Assembly (NCBI RefSeq): GCF_949628215.1
Contig: NC_134280.1
Location: forward strand, 51,672,621 to 51,736,620
DNA length: 64,000 nucleotides
Reading direction: 5' to 3'
Origin: Phalacrocorax aristotelis
Taxonomy: Eukaryota; Chordata; Aves; Suliformes; Phalacrocoracidae
In this document: positions 45,653 through 59,100 of the stretch, piece after piece
Layout: each line of letters begins with the position of its first letter
Numbering within the stretch: the stretch's first letter is position 1
The notes under the pieces: generated by a model
Told to the model about the DNA's origin: nothing
Seen by the model: the letters and a program-made list of their open reading frames with translations, nothing else
Database searches by the model: none
Translations under genes and position numbers: made by a program

Positions 45653-48600
45653 TTTCAACCCGGTTTACCTTGGAAATATGTTTGGTGTTATTGTATCATC
45701 CACAGATGCAATTAACTGATTCTGATACTATATCTCATATTGGATAATAAACACCCAGAAAATTGAGCTAAAAAACACCTCAGCCTAGAAAAGTTGCTAC
45801 TGCTGTCTTGCAATCGAGCAAAAAAGAATGCTGTATTGCATTCTTTCGAAATACTTATATGCATCCACACACTACTGAGGTGATTGGAGCAACATATGCA
45901 TCCCCATATGTTGTACTGTGGCAGCCTAACTGCCCAAGACAACTTCTACAAAAAACAAACAAACAAAACCAAGGCAGTTCTGAGTTCTCTCATTTTCAGG
46001 CTCTCATTTCTCAAGGAACTGAACCGTCCCCCCAAGGGAGTTCAAGTTGCTTACAAACTCAGTTAAGATGAAGCATTTGCAAGTACTCCAGGAAAAGAGC
46101 ACTTCACCATGGTGCTGCTTCTAGTGCTTTCTTGGAATCCTCCTCCCACTATGAGCCTGTACCAGATAGCTTATGACAGTAAAAGCCACTAAAGGCTTCT
46201 CTATAATCCTCAGAACACCGCACAGCCCTCCTCCCTCCCCACCAATGGCCACTGTCTTTGCATCTGTATTAATTTCATTTCAAAGTGATGTTGGCAGTAG
46301 TTGAATACGGAGGCTGCATGGAGCTACAAGTGAATGCATTTGGGAAAATTCTTCATGCTATGAGCTCAGCTGCAGGAACTGGACACACAAGTATGTTAGA
46401 AACAGGAATATTTCCCCCTAGAAGCCAGTGGTGCTTTGACTATTCTCCTGGTGAGCAGCTAACTTACGCTACTTGGTCTCTCAAGAACAGAGATGCCTTG
46501 AAACCTCATGGTTGAAAATACTTCTACTTTTGGGGGAAGAATAGATACTGTGAACTCAGACCTGTGCACAACTGAAGGAATTATGGATTTGCAATGCAAA
46601 CACAAGAGTACATAGACTGAATTGATGTGTCATGAAATTACTAACTCACTTTCCCTAAAGAAAATAACTCACCAGCTTGGAAGTACAGCTTGTTGTTCAT
46701 GGAACTTGCTCGATATTTGGTGCTAATAAAAACTGAAGTTTTAAATCTCCTTCCTATGAAGTTTGTGCATTAAAGTTCTTCCTTATTAAACACTTTCTTA
46801 TTCCTAGCTGTGCACCACAGCTGGTTACCCTGACACAATACAATCTTCATTATCAAAAGGCCCTTTGAAATAAGTGCTCACAGGTCTAAAAGAAGAATTA
46901 TCACATGAAAAACTGGCACAATTAAAAGCTTGCTGCAAATCACACTCTTGGTTCATGATGGAATCAACAGTTAATGTACATTCAAAAATCTATGTATATA
47001 TGGTTCTTCTCAGAACTAGAATATTCCAATGCACCCAGTCTTTACTATAGGTGACATAGGACTACAGTTCCTCCAGGCTTCTGCACCAGGAAAGGTGGGG
47101 AAGAAAAGGGAAACTAAAAGTGACAGGTATGAAAAAAACATAGATGAAAAATATGGGAGAAGGATAGAAATGGACAAGAGACCTGGGCAGACATCACTTG
47201 GCACCTGAGCAGACTGTTTTCCCCCACTGTAATGTACAAAAATACAGCAGTATCCCCCGAAACGCATGGTCAGCTCATTCACAACAGATACACTGCTCTT
47301 TTAGAAAGATGCTCCCAGAACTGAATCAGGGCTGCAGCACATATGAAGTCTATAACTGTTCCACCTAGTCCCTGTGATTTAGCAGATAAGGGGTTATTGA
47401 GTCTTATGTAGGTGGCGGCTCTCTCAGTTCTAGGACTAAAGCAGCCCTTCTCTGTAGCACGCTGTGATTCAGATCTGTACGACAAAAGCTGTGACGCCCT
47501 GCTGGTACTGCAGCCAGGGGCAATCAGTCCATCCCTTTGATAGTCTTCATCTTCCCACCCCCAGCAGTCATACAGGTAACTTCCTAGCAGAGGCACTGCA
47601 GCCAATATTGTCACCAGGAGAAGGGGGGAAATCACCAACCCCATCTAGCGAATACAAGGTCGAAGGTATGCATATAAACGTTCAGTGCAATTTTGTTTAC
47701 CTTTTTTTCCTTGATCCTGGTTTCATCCTGTTCCGACTGCTTTCCTGTCCTCTTCAGGCTGCAGTCCCATCTACTCCCCTCCTAGGTGCTGCAGGTTCAT
47801 GGAGCTATTGAAGGACACTGGAATACTCAGATGATTAAAACAGTTACAAGAGGTACAGACACTGCCTTCTCTTATATCCTCCAACCTTCAGCACTTCCAG
47901 CCTCACAGGAGATCAATCCAGGGAGCAGTGGGGGTGAATTTATACGTAATTTAAACAGTACCAAAAACTGCAGAGATCCATGACATTTAAAGGAACTCAG
48001 CATGTCACTGCTGATGTGTCACTGGTCACATGGAGCACAGTGTTCTTCAAGTTAAAAAGCTTTCTTAACATCAGTGCAATTACACAGAACACAAAGGTGT
48101 TCAGCTACGCAATCAGATCTAGTACCGAACAACTGAGTGCCCTGGTGCCTTATTTGTGTAAGCAGCTCTGGTGAAGGATAAACAGAAATTTGGGACAACG
48201 CTGCCATTCTCTGTGCTGACGATGCAAGCTTATTTCATTTTCATTTTAATTCAGTGAGCTCTCACTGAAAATTAAAGATTCCCCAAGAGCTTTATAGCGG
48301 GAAGTGACAAATTAAATTGAAATTGAGATAATCCCTAGAAATGCATATACAACTAAAGCAACTCTAAGTCCAGACACCTTTCAGGCTGGTAAGTTCTTAT
48401 AGAAATAAGAAAAAGCAATCTCGTACAATGAAAATATTCTCAAGCCTTTCAATTTGTCTGAAGACATCCCAGAATGCATCAGATAGTGTCTACACTATCA
48501 TTGCAGTGGGACTACTCAGATCTCTATCAGAGAATGAAGTACTATTGAAATGGGTTACATGAACCAGAAGCAGCAAAGAATTTCACAGACAGGAGTTTTT

Positions 48601-51600
48601 TAGAAAGAAAAGAAAAAAAAAGTCAGGCAGCCAGTCTTTTTCAAATTTCCTCTGGCTGCCTTACGGAAAGCACTATCGCAAGCCTCAACATAATTTTAAC
48701 TTCAGTTTTTTCAAATAGCAACATTTGCTTATTTGAAAGCCTACAAGCAAGATCTCTGTTCAGGTAGAAAAGTTGCTCAGCTCTGCAACTCTTTTTCAGG
48801 TCTGCGTAAAATTGTTCCTGTGGCAACAATATAATAATAAGCAAAAACCCACAAGGAATGACACTCTGGGTGTACAGGTGTACACAGAAGGAATTTAAGC
48901 CCCAGGAATAAAAGAAGATTTGCCAGGAGGCAAGGTTGTGCTGTAGTTTCAGTTATGTCTTCAGTGCAATTTCTGAAGCAGAGACGATGATGATTCCCCA
49001 GGGAAACTGCACAACCACAATGCCTAGGCATATTTAAAGATTATCACTCAGGGCTTTTAAATCCAGCTCCATGTTTCCATTAATCCACTGAGCTGCCAGC
49101 CCAACCTCACATTGGCAGGCTCGCTCAGTCACTCTCTAAGAATAGAGACTTTATTAAATATTAAGGTCTTAAGTACTTCTGTATGACTGAGAAATCCTAA
49201 ACAGTGCACAGAAGATAAACATTTTCCCAGTAAATATATATACATATGCACAGTGATATTAGATAAAGGCAAATATCCCCTCCTGTCCACCTAGCAAGAG
49301 ATTTGTGTAATAAATCAATTCATTTTGAAGCAGCCTATGTGCCCCCACAGTCTTCTCCCCCACTTGACTAGACCCAGGGTTCACAGGCTTACCTCTGAAG
49401 GACAAAAAGCTCACTTTTCTCCTGCCTTGAAATGACAGCTTTGCAATTAGAAAGAGGTTCACGGCAGGATTCACACTACTCTGATAATGCTGATGGGAAA
49501 CACTACACGTAGAGAGACAGATAAACAGTTGGTTAAAGGTAGCAGCACGTCTGATATTTGACCTCTGCCATGTCCATTATATTATTTAAAAAGCCTTCAG
49601 CCAACATAGCTTTTGCTGAAAACTTAGGCTAACTAAAATGCATAAGTTAGATATATGTCCAATACAAAATTTTCTGAAAAATAATCTTCTACCTAATAAG
49701 GAAGGGGGGACATCTAGTCAGATGGATTACCTTCCTCCTGTATTTCAGCTGGTTCACTTCAGATCTAGTACAACTTGGGGTGGGGTAGAAGAAATCAGGA
49801 AAGGTTTTGGCTGAGATTTTTAGCTTTTCATACTGTTAAGGCATGCCACTGGACTCAACAGCAAGACAGGTTGTCACCAGGAAAACAGTCAGCAGCAAAT
49901 GAGGGTCCTCTTTGGGACCTCTCCTGTGGAAAGGGTCCGGGGGGTACCCACAGGGTGCTGAAACCCCACTTGCCTCTTAGATGGAAGACCTGTAGTGCAA
50001 GCAGTCCCCTGAAGCAGCCCTGTCAGCTCATGGGGAGTATGGTTTGTTACGCTGTCTGAGGGACTAAGACTTTCCCAGATGAGGTAATTCTTTTGTCTTC
50101 TTTCTCTGCACCCTCCTCTCCAACTGAAGTTTTCTACTGCAGCCAGATATGCTCCTCTCTGCACAGCGTCACCATTCCCCTGTGGGCTGTCATGCTGAAA
50201 CCCCTCTGTCAGGAATCAGAGGCACAGCACCTTCTCTACAAATAGCAATATAAACCTGAATTTCCCTTTCTAGACTTTAGACATGCTCAGATATCAACCA
50301 ATGGTCAGATATGCATTACACCCACAGGGGCAAAACTTGGATGTTGCCAAAAATGAAAGAAATAAGGAGCCTAGAGTCTATGTGTACAAATGCAAACCAA
50401 GAGATGAATCAAACCTAGAATACTGGATTTAGTGCTGGGGTAAAACATGACGAAGCAAAACACCAAGCAGCTGCATGAGGTTCTTCCAGCACACCTACGC
50501 CAGGGACCTTGGCACAGGCTGGTAGAGACACCACCCTGCTCTGTGCTAGGGGACACCACTTTGACATGGGTATCACGTGGGTACTGTCGTTCCCATTACA
50601 CTATTTATATGTAGACCCAAGAGAGTAGTTGCAAAACCAATATACTTACAAAAATGTTCCACGATTTTGTCAGATCTCAAAATGCAAAGTTACCATTTGG
50701 CTAGAGGTTTAGCTGAGGCTCAGCCTTGTGTTTCCTTGACCCACATCATCTACAGGCCCATCAGTATGGAACAAAGTACTTGGTTATTCATGCTGAGGAC
50801 CACAATTAACATTTCATAAATACAAGTTCTGCAGGTACTCCAATAAAGTAAGGAGGCATCGAGGGCTAGGAAACACATAAGGCTTCAAAACCCTTAGAAG
50901 GGATAATACAGCATGCAGAACTATATAAGTAATTTTGTACTGCAAGTCAATGCCTTTATTAACAGGGAATTACAACAGTCACAGCATTTGGTATCATTCA
51001 CACACACACAACCCACGTATGAACTCCTGTATATGCAAAACTCAATTCAGTGATATATTCCTGCAGTGTGCTCTTCCCCCCTGCCCCGCCAAGATTTTTA
51101 CCTATAAGAATGTTGGTACCTCAGATTTAAATTTCTCAAGCTGTCCTGGATTTCTGCAGAGCACGGCCCTTCGCAAGAGCCCAGAGGAATGCGGTTTCTA
51201 CATTTACCCAGAATTCTATGAAACTTTGTCCTTCTTCAACATAGTGGCCCATATGACCATACCAGGGAAATGGCAAGGTCTGCAAAGTGTTAAAACAAAT
51301 AATCAATACTCAAATTCCATTGTAAGACCTACAGGCCAGTCCTTGAAACAACTGCAGATTTGTCAATAAAATGATCTTCCACTTATCAGTTCCTTTTGTG
51401 TGTGCACTAGCTTAGTTTGTTCATGCTTTTTTCCATACTTGGACATGTATTTCATAAGGACAGCCTTTAGAAATACTCACTATACATGCTTACAAATGCT
51501 TCTTTATGCAGAAGTAACAAAACCAAAACATAATCTTTTTAATGGACAAAACACTTGAGGTGCAAAATAGGCTGAAGAAAAATGTTACATAAGCACAGGA

Positions 51601-52148
51601 AAGTAATTATTCTGATAATGTGCAGAACAATCCACAAGACATTAAATAAAAATAAACATTTCAGCTTCTTTCTAAATAAATTCTTTTATAATCTCCTCTA
51701 TTGAAAGTTAAGCCAAGTTTGCCTTGCCATAAATTCTATGTGCTCTAGTATAAAGCCTGGCAGACCTATCTCATCATAATTTAATTTCTTTCCTTATCCT
51801 TCTTAATTCTTAAAGTTTAATTTTACATTGACAGAAATGAGCTGGAATAGTTCAATTTAAGTGGAGAACAGCCATTATTATGAATGCACAGTTTACCAGC
51901 GAGTTCCAAATACTGGAAATAAAAGGGATTATTCTCCAGAGCCCTACCAGACCTCAGACCAAGATCCTGCAGACAGATCTATTAGCACCTAATTTACATT
52001 TTGAGATAGACCACATGTGGGGGACAGCCCACAATGGAGACTCAAAACCAGGGTTACTTTTAAAGGCAATTCAATACTTTTGTGCAAATTATTAACCTCA
52101 GCTTCACTTTCCTAAATAACTACTGATGCACATTTTCAATAGTAGTGA

Positions 52149-52207
52149 GGCAGTTGGACTAGATGATTGTTTTAGGTCCCCTTCAACTGGAACTATTCTA
52201 TTCCATT
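52149..52207 (+). mobile_element. CR1 3'-end fragment
   Basis: About 60 bases match the CR1 3' terminus: 'gaggcagttggactagatga', then 'aggtccccttcaactggaac' and 'tattctattccatt'. This is the same block seen at 34381-34430 in the larger copy. It is a severely 5'-truncated insertion. Confidence 0.8.
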
Positions 52208-53174
52208 CCAGTATTAATGCCAAAAGGATGAGACATTTCTCAGGACACAGGTAATTTTGAAACTAAACCAAACGCCCTTCCTCAGGGTGATGCACATTTG
52301 AGGGGCTACCTATGAAATCCTGCCTTTCAGCCAAGCACCACAAGTTTTACTGTTGGACAGAAAGCAAAGCTGTGCAGTGAAAGAAAAGAGATGGATAGAG
52401 AGATGCCATTAGAGAACTCGGAGGGCTTACTAGGTGCTGCTCACTTTCAGCCCTGCATTTTCAGACCACTCCAATCCAATCAGAAATTCAAAAACATTTT
52501 CATGTGCAGTGAGTCATGCCATTATCCTCCTGCTTTGTTAGGGGCTGCAGTCAGTCAGGGTGACACCTCCTCAACATCATGAAGAAATTGCCCAAATTTA
52601 AGTGCCTGACACCTGCGCTGTAGAATGCTTCTCACCAAGCAAAGCTTTCATTATTTTGGGTTTGCTCTGAAATAAAAGTAAATTCTTTCAGATGCAACCA
52701 CATACTTCCAGAAAAGCCCCAAATGAGTTATTTGAGGCTGCCAGTGGAAATACCTTAAAAAGTAAAAGGGTATTAATACAAAAGTAGCACTATCAATAAA
52801 AACTGGCTGAGCTATACAACTTCACAGCACAGCTCTGTTCTCAGAAGTGTTCTCCTTTTCACCATTCAGAACGACTATCTACTCTGCCCTTCCAAACAAT
52901 GGTTTTAAATTTTCTGCAGGACAAGGAAAAGGCATTATTAGCCCTTTTGATTCCTCCCATTCTCACTCAGTCAACACAACTGCAGGAGATGAAGAAGGAT
53001 TGGTTTGGTTTGAGATTCATTAAAAGAGTTGCAATCAAGCTGCAGCTGCACTGCTAAATTCTGTTTTAATATTAAACAACAAAATTCGTAGAAAACAAAT
53101 AGGATCCCAGACATGCAAGTCAGTGCAAAATGTGGCCTGTGGAATCTTGCCTTAACACCAACAGCGCTTGAATA

Positions 53175-53193
53175 CCCCCCCCCCAAAAAAAAA
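53175..53193. repeat. C10 A9 junction tract
   Basis: Ten C bases are followed directly by nine A bases. It is low complexity and slippage-prone. Confidence 0.8.
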
Positions 53194-56100
53194 GAGAGCT
53201 TTCACTTGAAAATGGCTTGGAAATGAAAGTGGAGCAGCAGTTTGACTCAGACATCACACAAACACAGAGACCACACAGTCACTGTCAAAGGAGAGGAGTA
53301 TATCCCCTGAAGCATGTATGCAAGCAAGATTAAAAAGCACAAGATTAGCCATACAAACGTGATCCACTACAGATCCTTCTCTTTAATTTTTTTTCTCCCA
53401 GTTTATCCAAGTAAGATGCAGAAAATGCCAGAAGTACCAAGGTACTGGAAAAAAAATGTTCAAATACTGGGGTGGAGACAAGATGCCTCACAGATGTAAT
53501 GATTTAGCCAATGGCCAGAGGACTAAACCACCATTAATCTCAATTTAAAGTATATAATCAGTGATTTCATGACTAGGAAAATATTCAGGCCTTTTAAAGA
53601 TCCAGCTACTGTCTGTGGCTTTCTGAGTTATTGCAGTAGTTAATTCCTCCACCTGATTGCATGCTGTGCAAATTACTATTTCAATTTATCCTTTATAGAG
53701 TTACTTGTCTCCATATCTACAAGCAAAGCCATTTTCACTTAACCTGTGGTGGAGAGGGGAGAGACTCGTGACTCTCACGGTATCACTTGCAACCATAGCA
53801 TGCTCTGTTCCCTTTGGCATGCATAGAACCTCAAAATCATTTGCTGCAGAACAATCTTTTGACAACAAGTTGGGAAGACCCCCATGGTGTCAGTGAGGAA
53901 AGTACCTTACTTTGTTCTGGCCTGTTCTGGTTTATGACAACTCAGCAGCAGGGTCTAGCCAGCAGGTGATGGGAGAGAATCAGAAACCTCGGCTCCTCTT
54001 TGACTTTGTGACAGACTTACTACCTGACACTGAAAAAGTAATTTTCTCTTTTGTTTCCCCTTCACCTTTTGTCTGCCAGGTCTGTTTAAGGCTGTGTGCT
54101 CTTTGGAACACTGTCATCTTCTAACTCTTGACTCTGGGAAGCCTACCTGTTTTTTCAATGCAGTTGTTATCCCTAACAACCAAGGGCTCCTGAGAGGGAG
54201 AGGGAAAAGGCTTCTCATATACCCGATAAATTAGTTTAATACTGCACACACTTGAAATTCAAATTATATGTCAATATCTGTACCTAGGAAGGTAATGAGT
54301 ATTTACAATATTCGCGTTGTTGTCATCTGCAAAATTCACTCAATAACTTAGTTCTCTGCCAAAAGCACTGGGAGGAGCCATCAGAACAGTAACCTCAGTT
54401 TTTACAAATGTATATGCCAAGGATACTGCATTGACTTTGCCAAAATATTTCATATTCCTTGGCTCCAAGGCAGACGAGGCTCAAAAAGGCACAGGGATGA
54501 TCTTGGGAATACAGGGGCTTGGGTTTTGTTTTGCTACGTGTAGCTCTCTGCTGCTCCTACAAGAGGGAGAAAAGGAGAAAATGTGTGTTTTGTTTTTTAA
54601 AAGCAGTGGCTTTGCCCCTTCCCTCTCTCTCACCTCCCTCAAGCAGCCACCAGCACTCTGTTTCCCTTTCCTGCCCTGTCCACCACTTTAAGAGGCACAG
54701 GCAGGTAAACTCAATAGCTACTGCCGAAGGGAGAAGAAGAAATCTGAACACAAAACTGGGACCCTGCTCATCCCAAAGGTTTAAGCACTCTATATTACAG
54801 AGAACAGGAAGGTCTTAATTCTGAGGATGATAAGTATTCTCCCTGACACTTTATTTATACATATTTTTTTAACTGATTTGAAGTTGTATCCACAGTTGCA
54901 ACACACGAGACAATATATTTGTGAAGAGGAATGGCTTGCCATTTATGAAGAAACTATTTGTCTACTTGCATTAGCAAAACTGGCCTGCATTATTATTCCA
55001 AACACCTCCACGTGGTTCATCACTAGTTCCAACTCTAGTGCTAAATAAAGGCTTTCACTTAGCCAGATTTATCAGTTGTTTTAATGACAACAAAGTAAGA
55101 AAGATTATTAGCACAGAGGTTTTTCACATAGGGACATGAAATAGCAGAGCAAAAATAACACAATCTCTTGCTTCACACAAAAGCTGCCAACACAGCAACT
55201 AAAACAGCACCTATATACAAGCGGGAAATCAGCCCAGAGGTAGCTGCTATGAGCAGAGCGGAGCTTTGCCACCCTACCACAGTATCGCTGTAGTAACTAT
55301 AGGTACTAGGGAGCCAGCCTTGCAGATGCATCAATTACTCCCTGCTCCTCTCTCTCAGTGTGGTCACACAACACTCCCAGGCATCATTTCCCTAACTTCC
55401 ACAACCCAAGAATGATGATGCTGCTACTGCTAGGCCTTCATCTGCTCACGATAGTCCAGCACATCCACTCATAGCGTTTGTTTTGTTCAGGCCCCAAAAG
55501 GAGCAAAGGAAAACAGAAAAAGGTTGCAAAAGCTGTAATAGTAGACACGATCTATAGCAACTTAAGTTTCCTGCCCCACAAGTTCACCTGAAAAATCAGA
55601 GTAGAAACATTAAAGATTAGGACTGTGTATATCCATTTTCACACAAATAATTTCCTACAAGGGCAGTAACTGCCTGCTGGCTATTTTTAGTCACAGCCCC
55701 ATCCTCCACAACTGCAAGCAAAGGGAGCATATAGTGGAGTATATCATCTCCCTTGGTGCACTGGAAGGCAACTCAATGAAATATATCAAAAGACCTACCT
55801 AGACTGTTGCTAAATGCAGATCATAAGGAAGAACAGAAGAAAAAAGTAACATTACAGACATCACTAATTTTTACTAAAAGTGTTTCTGAGCTGCTTTAAT
55901 ACTTGCAAATGCATGCAATAAACAAAGAAAAAACAAAATTCAATCTTATCTTTTTGAGTAGAATGAGCAGCAGCGGTAACCATGATGTACAGACTTTACA
56001 TATTGGAGGAAACTGGTGAAACACCATAATCTTCTGATTTCTATTCCATGTGCACTGACCTTTGAGGAAGGCGAGGTATATTACTCAGGCAATCCCTGCT

Positions 56101-59100
56101 GCAGCCATACACATACCAGGAACTTCACAGCAAAAGATTACAGCACTGGAACATTAGACAGCCCTGCTCCAAGAAACTGTACCTGGGTTTGCAGAAAAAT
56201 ACAACAATCCTACAAGCCTTACAATAAGTTGCTTACAGAAGAACACACAAGGCATGCGTGTTTGTGGGTGGTCTGTACCCCTCCACCACCCCATGTATGT
56301 CGGTTCTGATTAGTGGCTTCTGGTAAATGAAATTAGGAGAGTTAGGAAGTCTCTAGAAAGTCAATATGCTGCTTACCTAAACTGAATGTTTTCACATGAG
56401 CTTCATTACTCATCTTTGAAAAAACAGGTGGGGAAGGTGATTAAGTTCTACTCACACCTGGGTAGCCAGCTGAGAATTCATACACAGAAGGGCAGCTTTT
56501 TAATTTATGTTATGTTTTGCCTTCCCACACTAGACAATTACTAAATTTTACCTTATTTAAATGCCACACAATGGATGGATCAAAATATTATAATCTATGT
56601 GCCACGTGAAGGCAACTCAAAAGTGCCCCTCTGCTTTGCTCTCAGCAGTTGACTGGAAAATTAGTTCTAACATGTTGGAAGTTAGAGTAAGAGCTTATTT
56701 CATTAAAAGCTTGTAAGACACTTCTTCTTCTGTTTCTGTGAAAATACCATACAGGTTTTTTCTACCGTATTTTTCCTAAAATAATTTTTTTAAGTTACAC
56801 TGTAACCAAACAAACATTGCAATATAGCCAGAAAAGGTAACTGATATAAGTAGGAATGTAAAACAACTAATTATTTTCAATTTTGAGTCTTAGATTCCAT
56901 TAATCCAATTTTTTTTTTGCAAAATAGCATTTTGTTATAATGTTATTGTTCCAAAAGAATACATTTAAAGGCATATTTCAGCTTTTAATCTCAAATGCTA
57001 ACAAGATATGTTATTTATTTTTGCAACTTTTTGAAATGCAGTGTTAACAAAATTCTATTCCAGTTATTTTCCATATTAAAGATTTTGTTTTCTAAAGAGA
57101 GGATACATTTTCCCCCAACACAGAGTATCAAAGTGATTGCCTGATAGACTACAAAACACCAAGGCAGGCTTCGCTAATTTGTACGTACTACATAGAAGAG
57201 AGATCACTGAGGGAATATAGCTACATACAACCTCTTTGAGCTGCAGAGTGCAGAATCCATCTGCTTTGTGCTGCCTTTTGTTTAAGTGAAGTCAAACAGC
57301 TGCACTGTGTATTAATCAAAACAGTAAACTTCAAAGGACACATCCCAAATTCAGGAGAGACAGTAATTACAGTTCCTATGAACATCCGTCAACTTTGCAG
57401 TCTCCACAGAGAAGCATGCACAAAACACCACCCCCACTCTTAAAAATAATTACCACTAGTAGCTCATAGTAGAAACAGAAAAGGTATTTTGTATATTCAC
57501 CCAAGCCCATAAACAACAATAAATTGTTAGAACTCACTCAACAATTCTTAAAGAATTAAAGATTAAAGAAACTGTTTTCCTAATATCATCCTTCAGTCTA
57601 CCTTACCTCTTCTCTTCCATCCCCTACTTTCTTACCTGGAAGCTTCAGTTAATTCTGGAGTTTGACACCTACGTATGGTAACAAAAAGGAACTATAAAAC
57701 AAGGTACCAAAGCAATCTTCCTTGAAGAAGTAGCATCTCAGAATGAGACAAGCTAAACAATTTATTTTCCACAATTCTCTGTTTCTGATTACAAAGACTC
57801 TATGGTAACTCTGGTTTCCAAAACAGATACACTTACCGTAAGAGCTATGTTTCCCGAGATAAGATGAGATGTTGTTATCCCAAGAATATGGTCCATGTGA
57901 TCCTGCAAGTAGTCAGATAAGTCCTCTTTTCTATGTTGATAAGATACTTAGTTCTATACAGATACAAAAAAAAACCTTTGCTAACTATTAAAATTATGTG
58001 TGTGATGATAATTGACAATAAAAATACTAGCTTCATATCAAAGGCCAGCTGCAACAGAATCAGCTGCCATTCTTTTTCTCCATGAATGCAATGAAAATTG
58101 TGCAGAAAAATGTATTTATCATAACGCTGCATGAGTCTAACCCAAAAAAGTAAAACACAGGTAAACACAAGAGCAAAGGTCAGTTGGAAGAGAGCTCCAC
58201 TTGGCATCAGGTAGCTAAAAGATACCTTTACATTCATAGCACCTGAGATCTCACCCTAATATAGAGAAATTTATCTTGCAACAGAATTAGAACAATTTTT
58301 TTTCTTAAATGTATCTTAGAAAACTGAATAATGAAATGTTCTGTTGAAATAAACACACTTCCATTTCATTGCTTGCTGTACTTGATGTAAGCTGTTTTAC
58401 TGGGAACACTAGATATTTCTCCCAGTCAAACTCCCAATTCTTTAAGTCCCAATACCTTTGGCTTTGCCCTGCAAGTACCTCATTTAAGGAGTACTTGGTT
58501 CTAACGAAGAACAAACACACATTTTTCTTTGTTTTACAGAAAAAAAATGTTTCTTTGCATTGTAAAACAGTGCTTTCTTTTCTTTTTGAAATGAGGGAAT
58601 GAAAGTCACCTGCCATAGTCCTTACAGCAGCACCACTCCAGCACTCCCACCCACCTTCTGCCCTTCACTCAGTTTTCCCCACTTGTCTGAGGGAAAGTAA
58701 TAAAAACAGATGCTCTGCGGAGCCCACTTTCACACCAGTGTCTCTCCTGTGTCATCTTTTCATACATGCAGTGAGGTGCAAATTTCAAAAGAAACCTGTT
58801 TTCATGGTGGCTTGTTGATGGCACACTGCTTTGTGGATTCTCTAGTATCTAATAAAAGACAACCTTGACATTCCCACACACTGAAAAATTAAGTGAACAC
58901 AAGACCAATTCACGAGAAACCAATCATCATTCACTCTGGAGCTCATATGCCTTCTGGTGCTCACTTCTTTTTGGTTTAACAGAGACATTCACAATAAAGA
59001 ATTATGCCAACTTTGTTTCTTTTGCAATATTATTTCTAAAGCAACAAATATGTTTTGCCTTTAGAGACAAAAGGCAACATCATTGGCCTCAAGCACCTAT

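Noticed and set aside
47776..47852. Plus-strand exon-like segment (VLQVHGAIEGHW)
   Set aside because: A good acceptor and an acceptable donor exist, but there is no partner exon on the plus strand and no known protein.
50935..51369. 144-codon plus-strand open frame as a gene
   Set aside because: No domain or family resemblance, no promoter or Kozak support, and the strand opposes the inferred direction of transcription.
54147..54172. 26-bp minus-strand exon candidate
   Set aside because: It has a reasonable acceptor and donor, but including it breaks the reading phase of the 56377 and 51102 segments, and it is very short.
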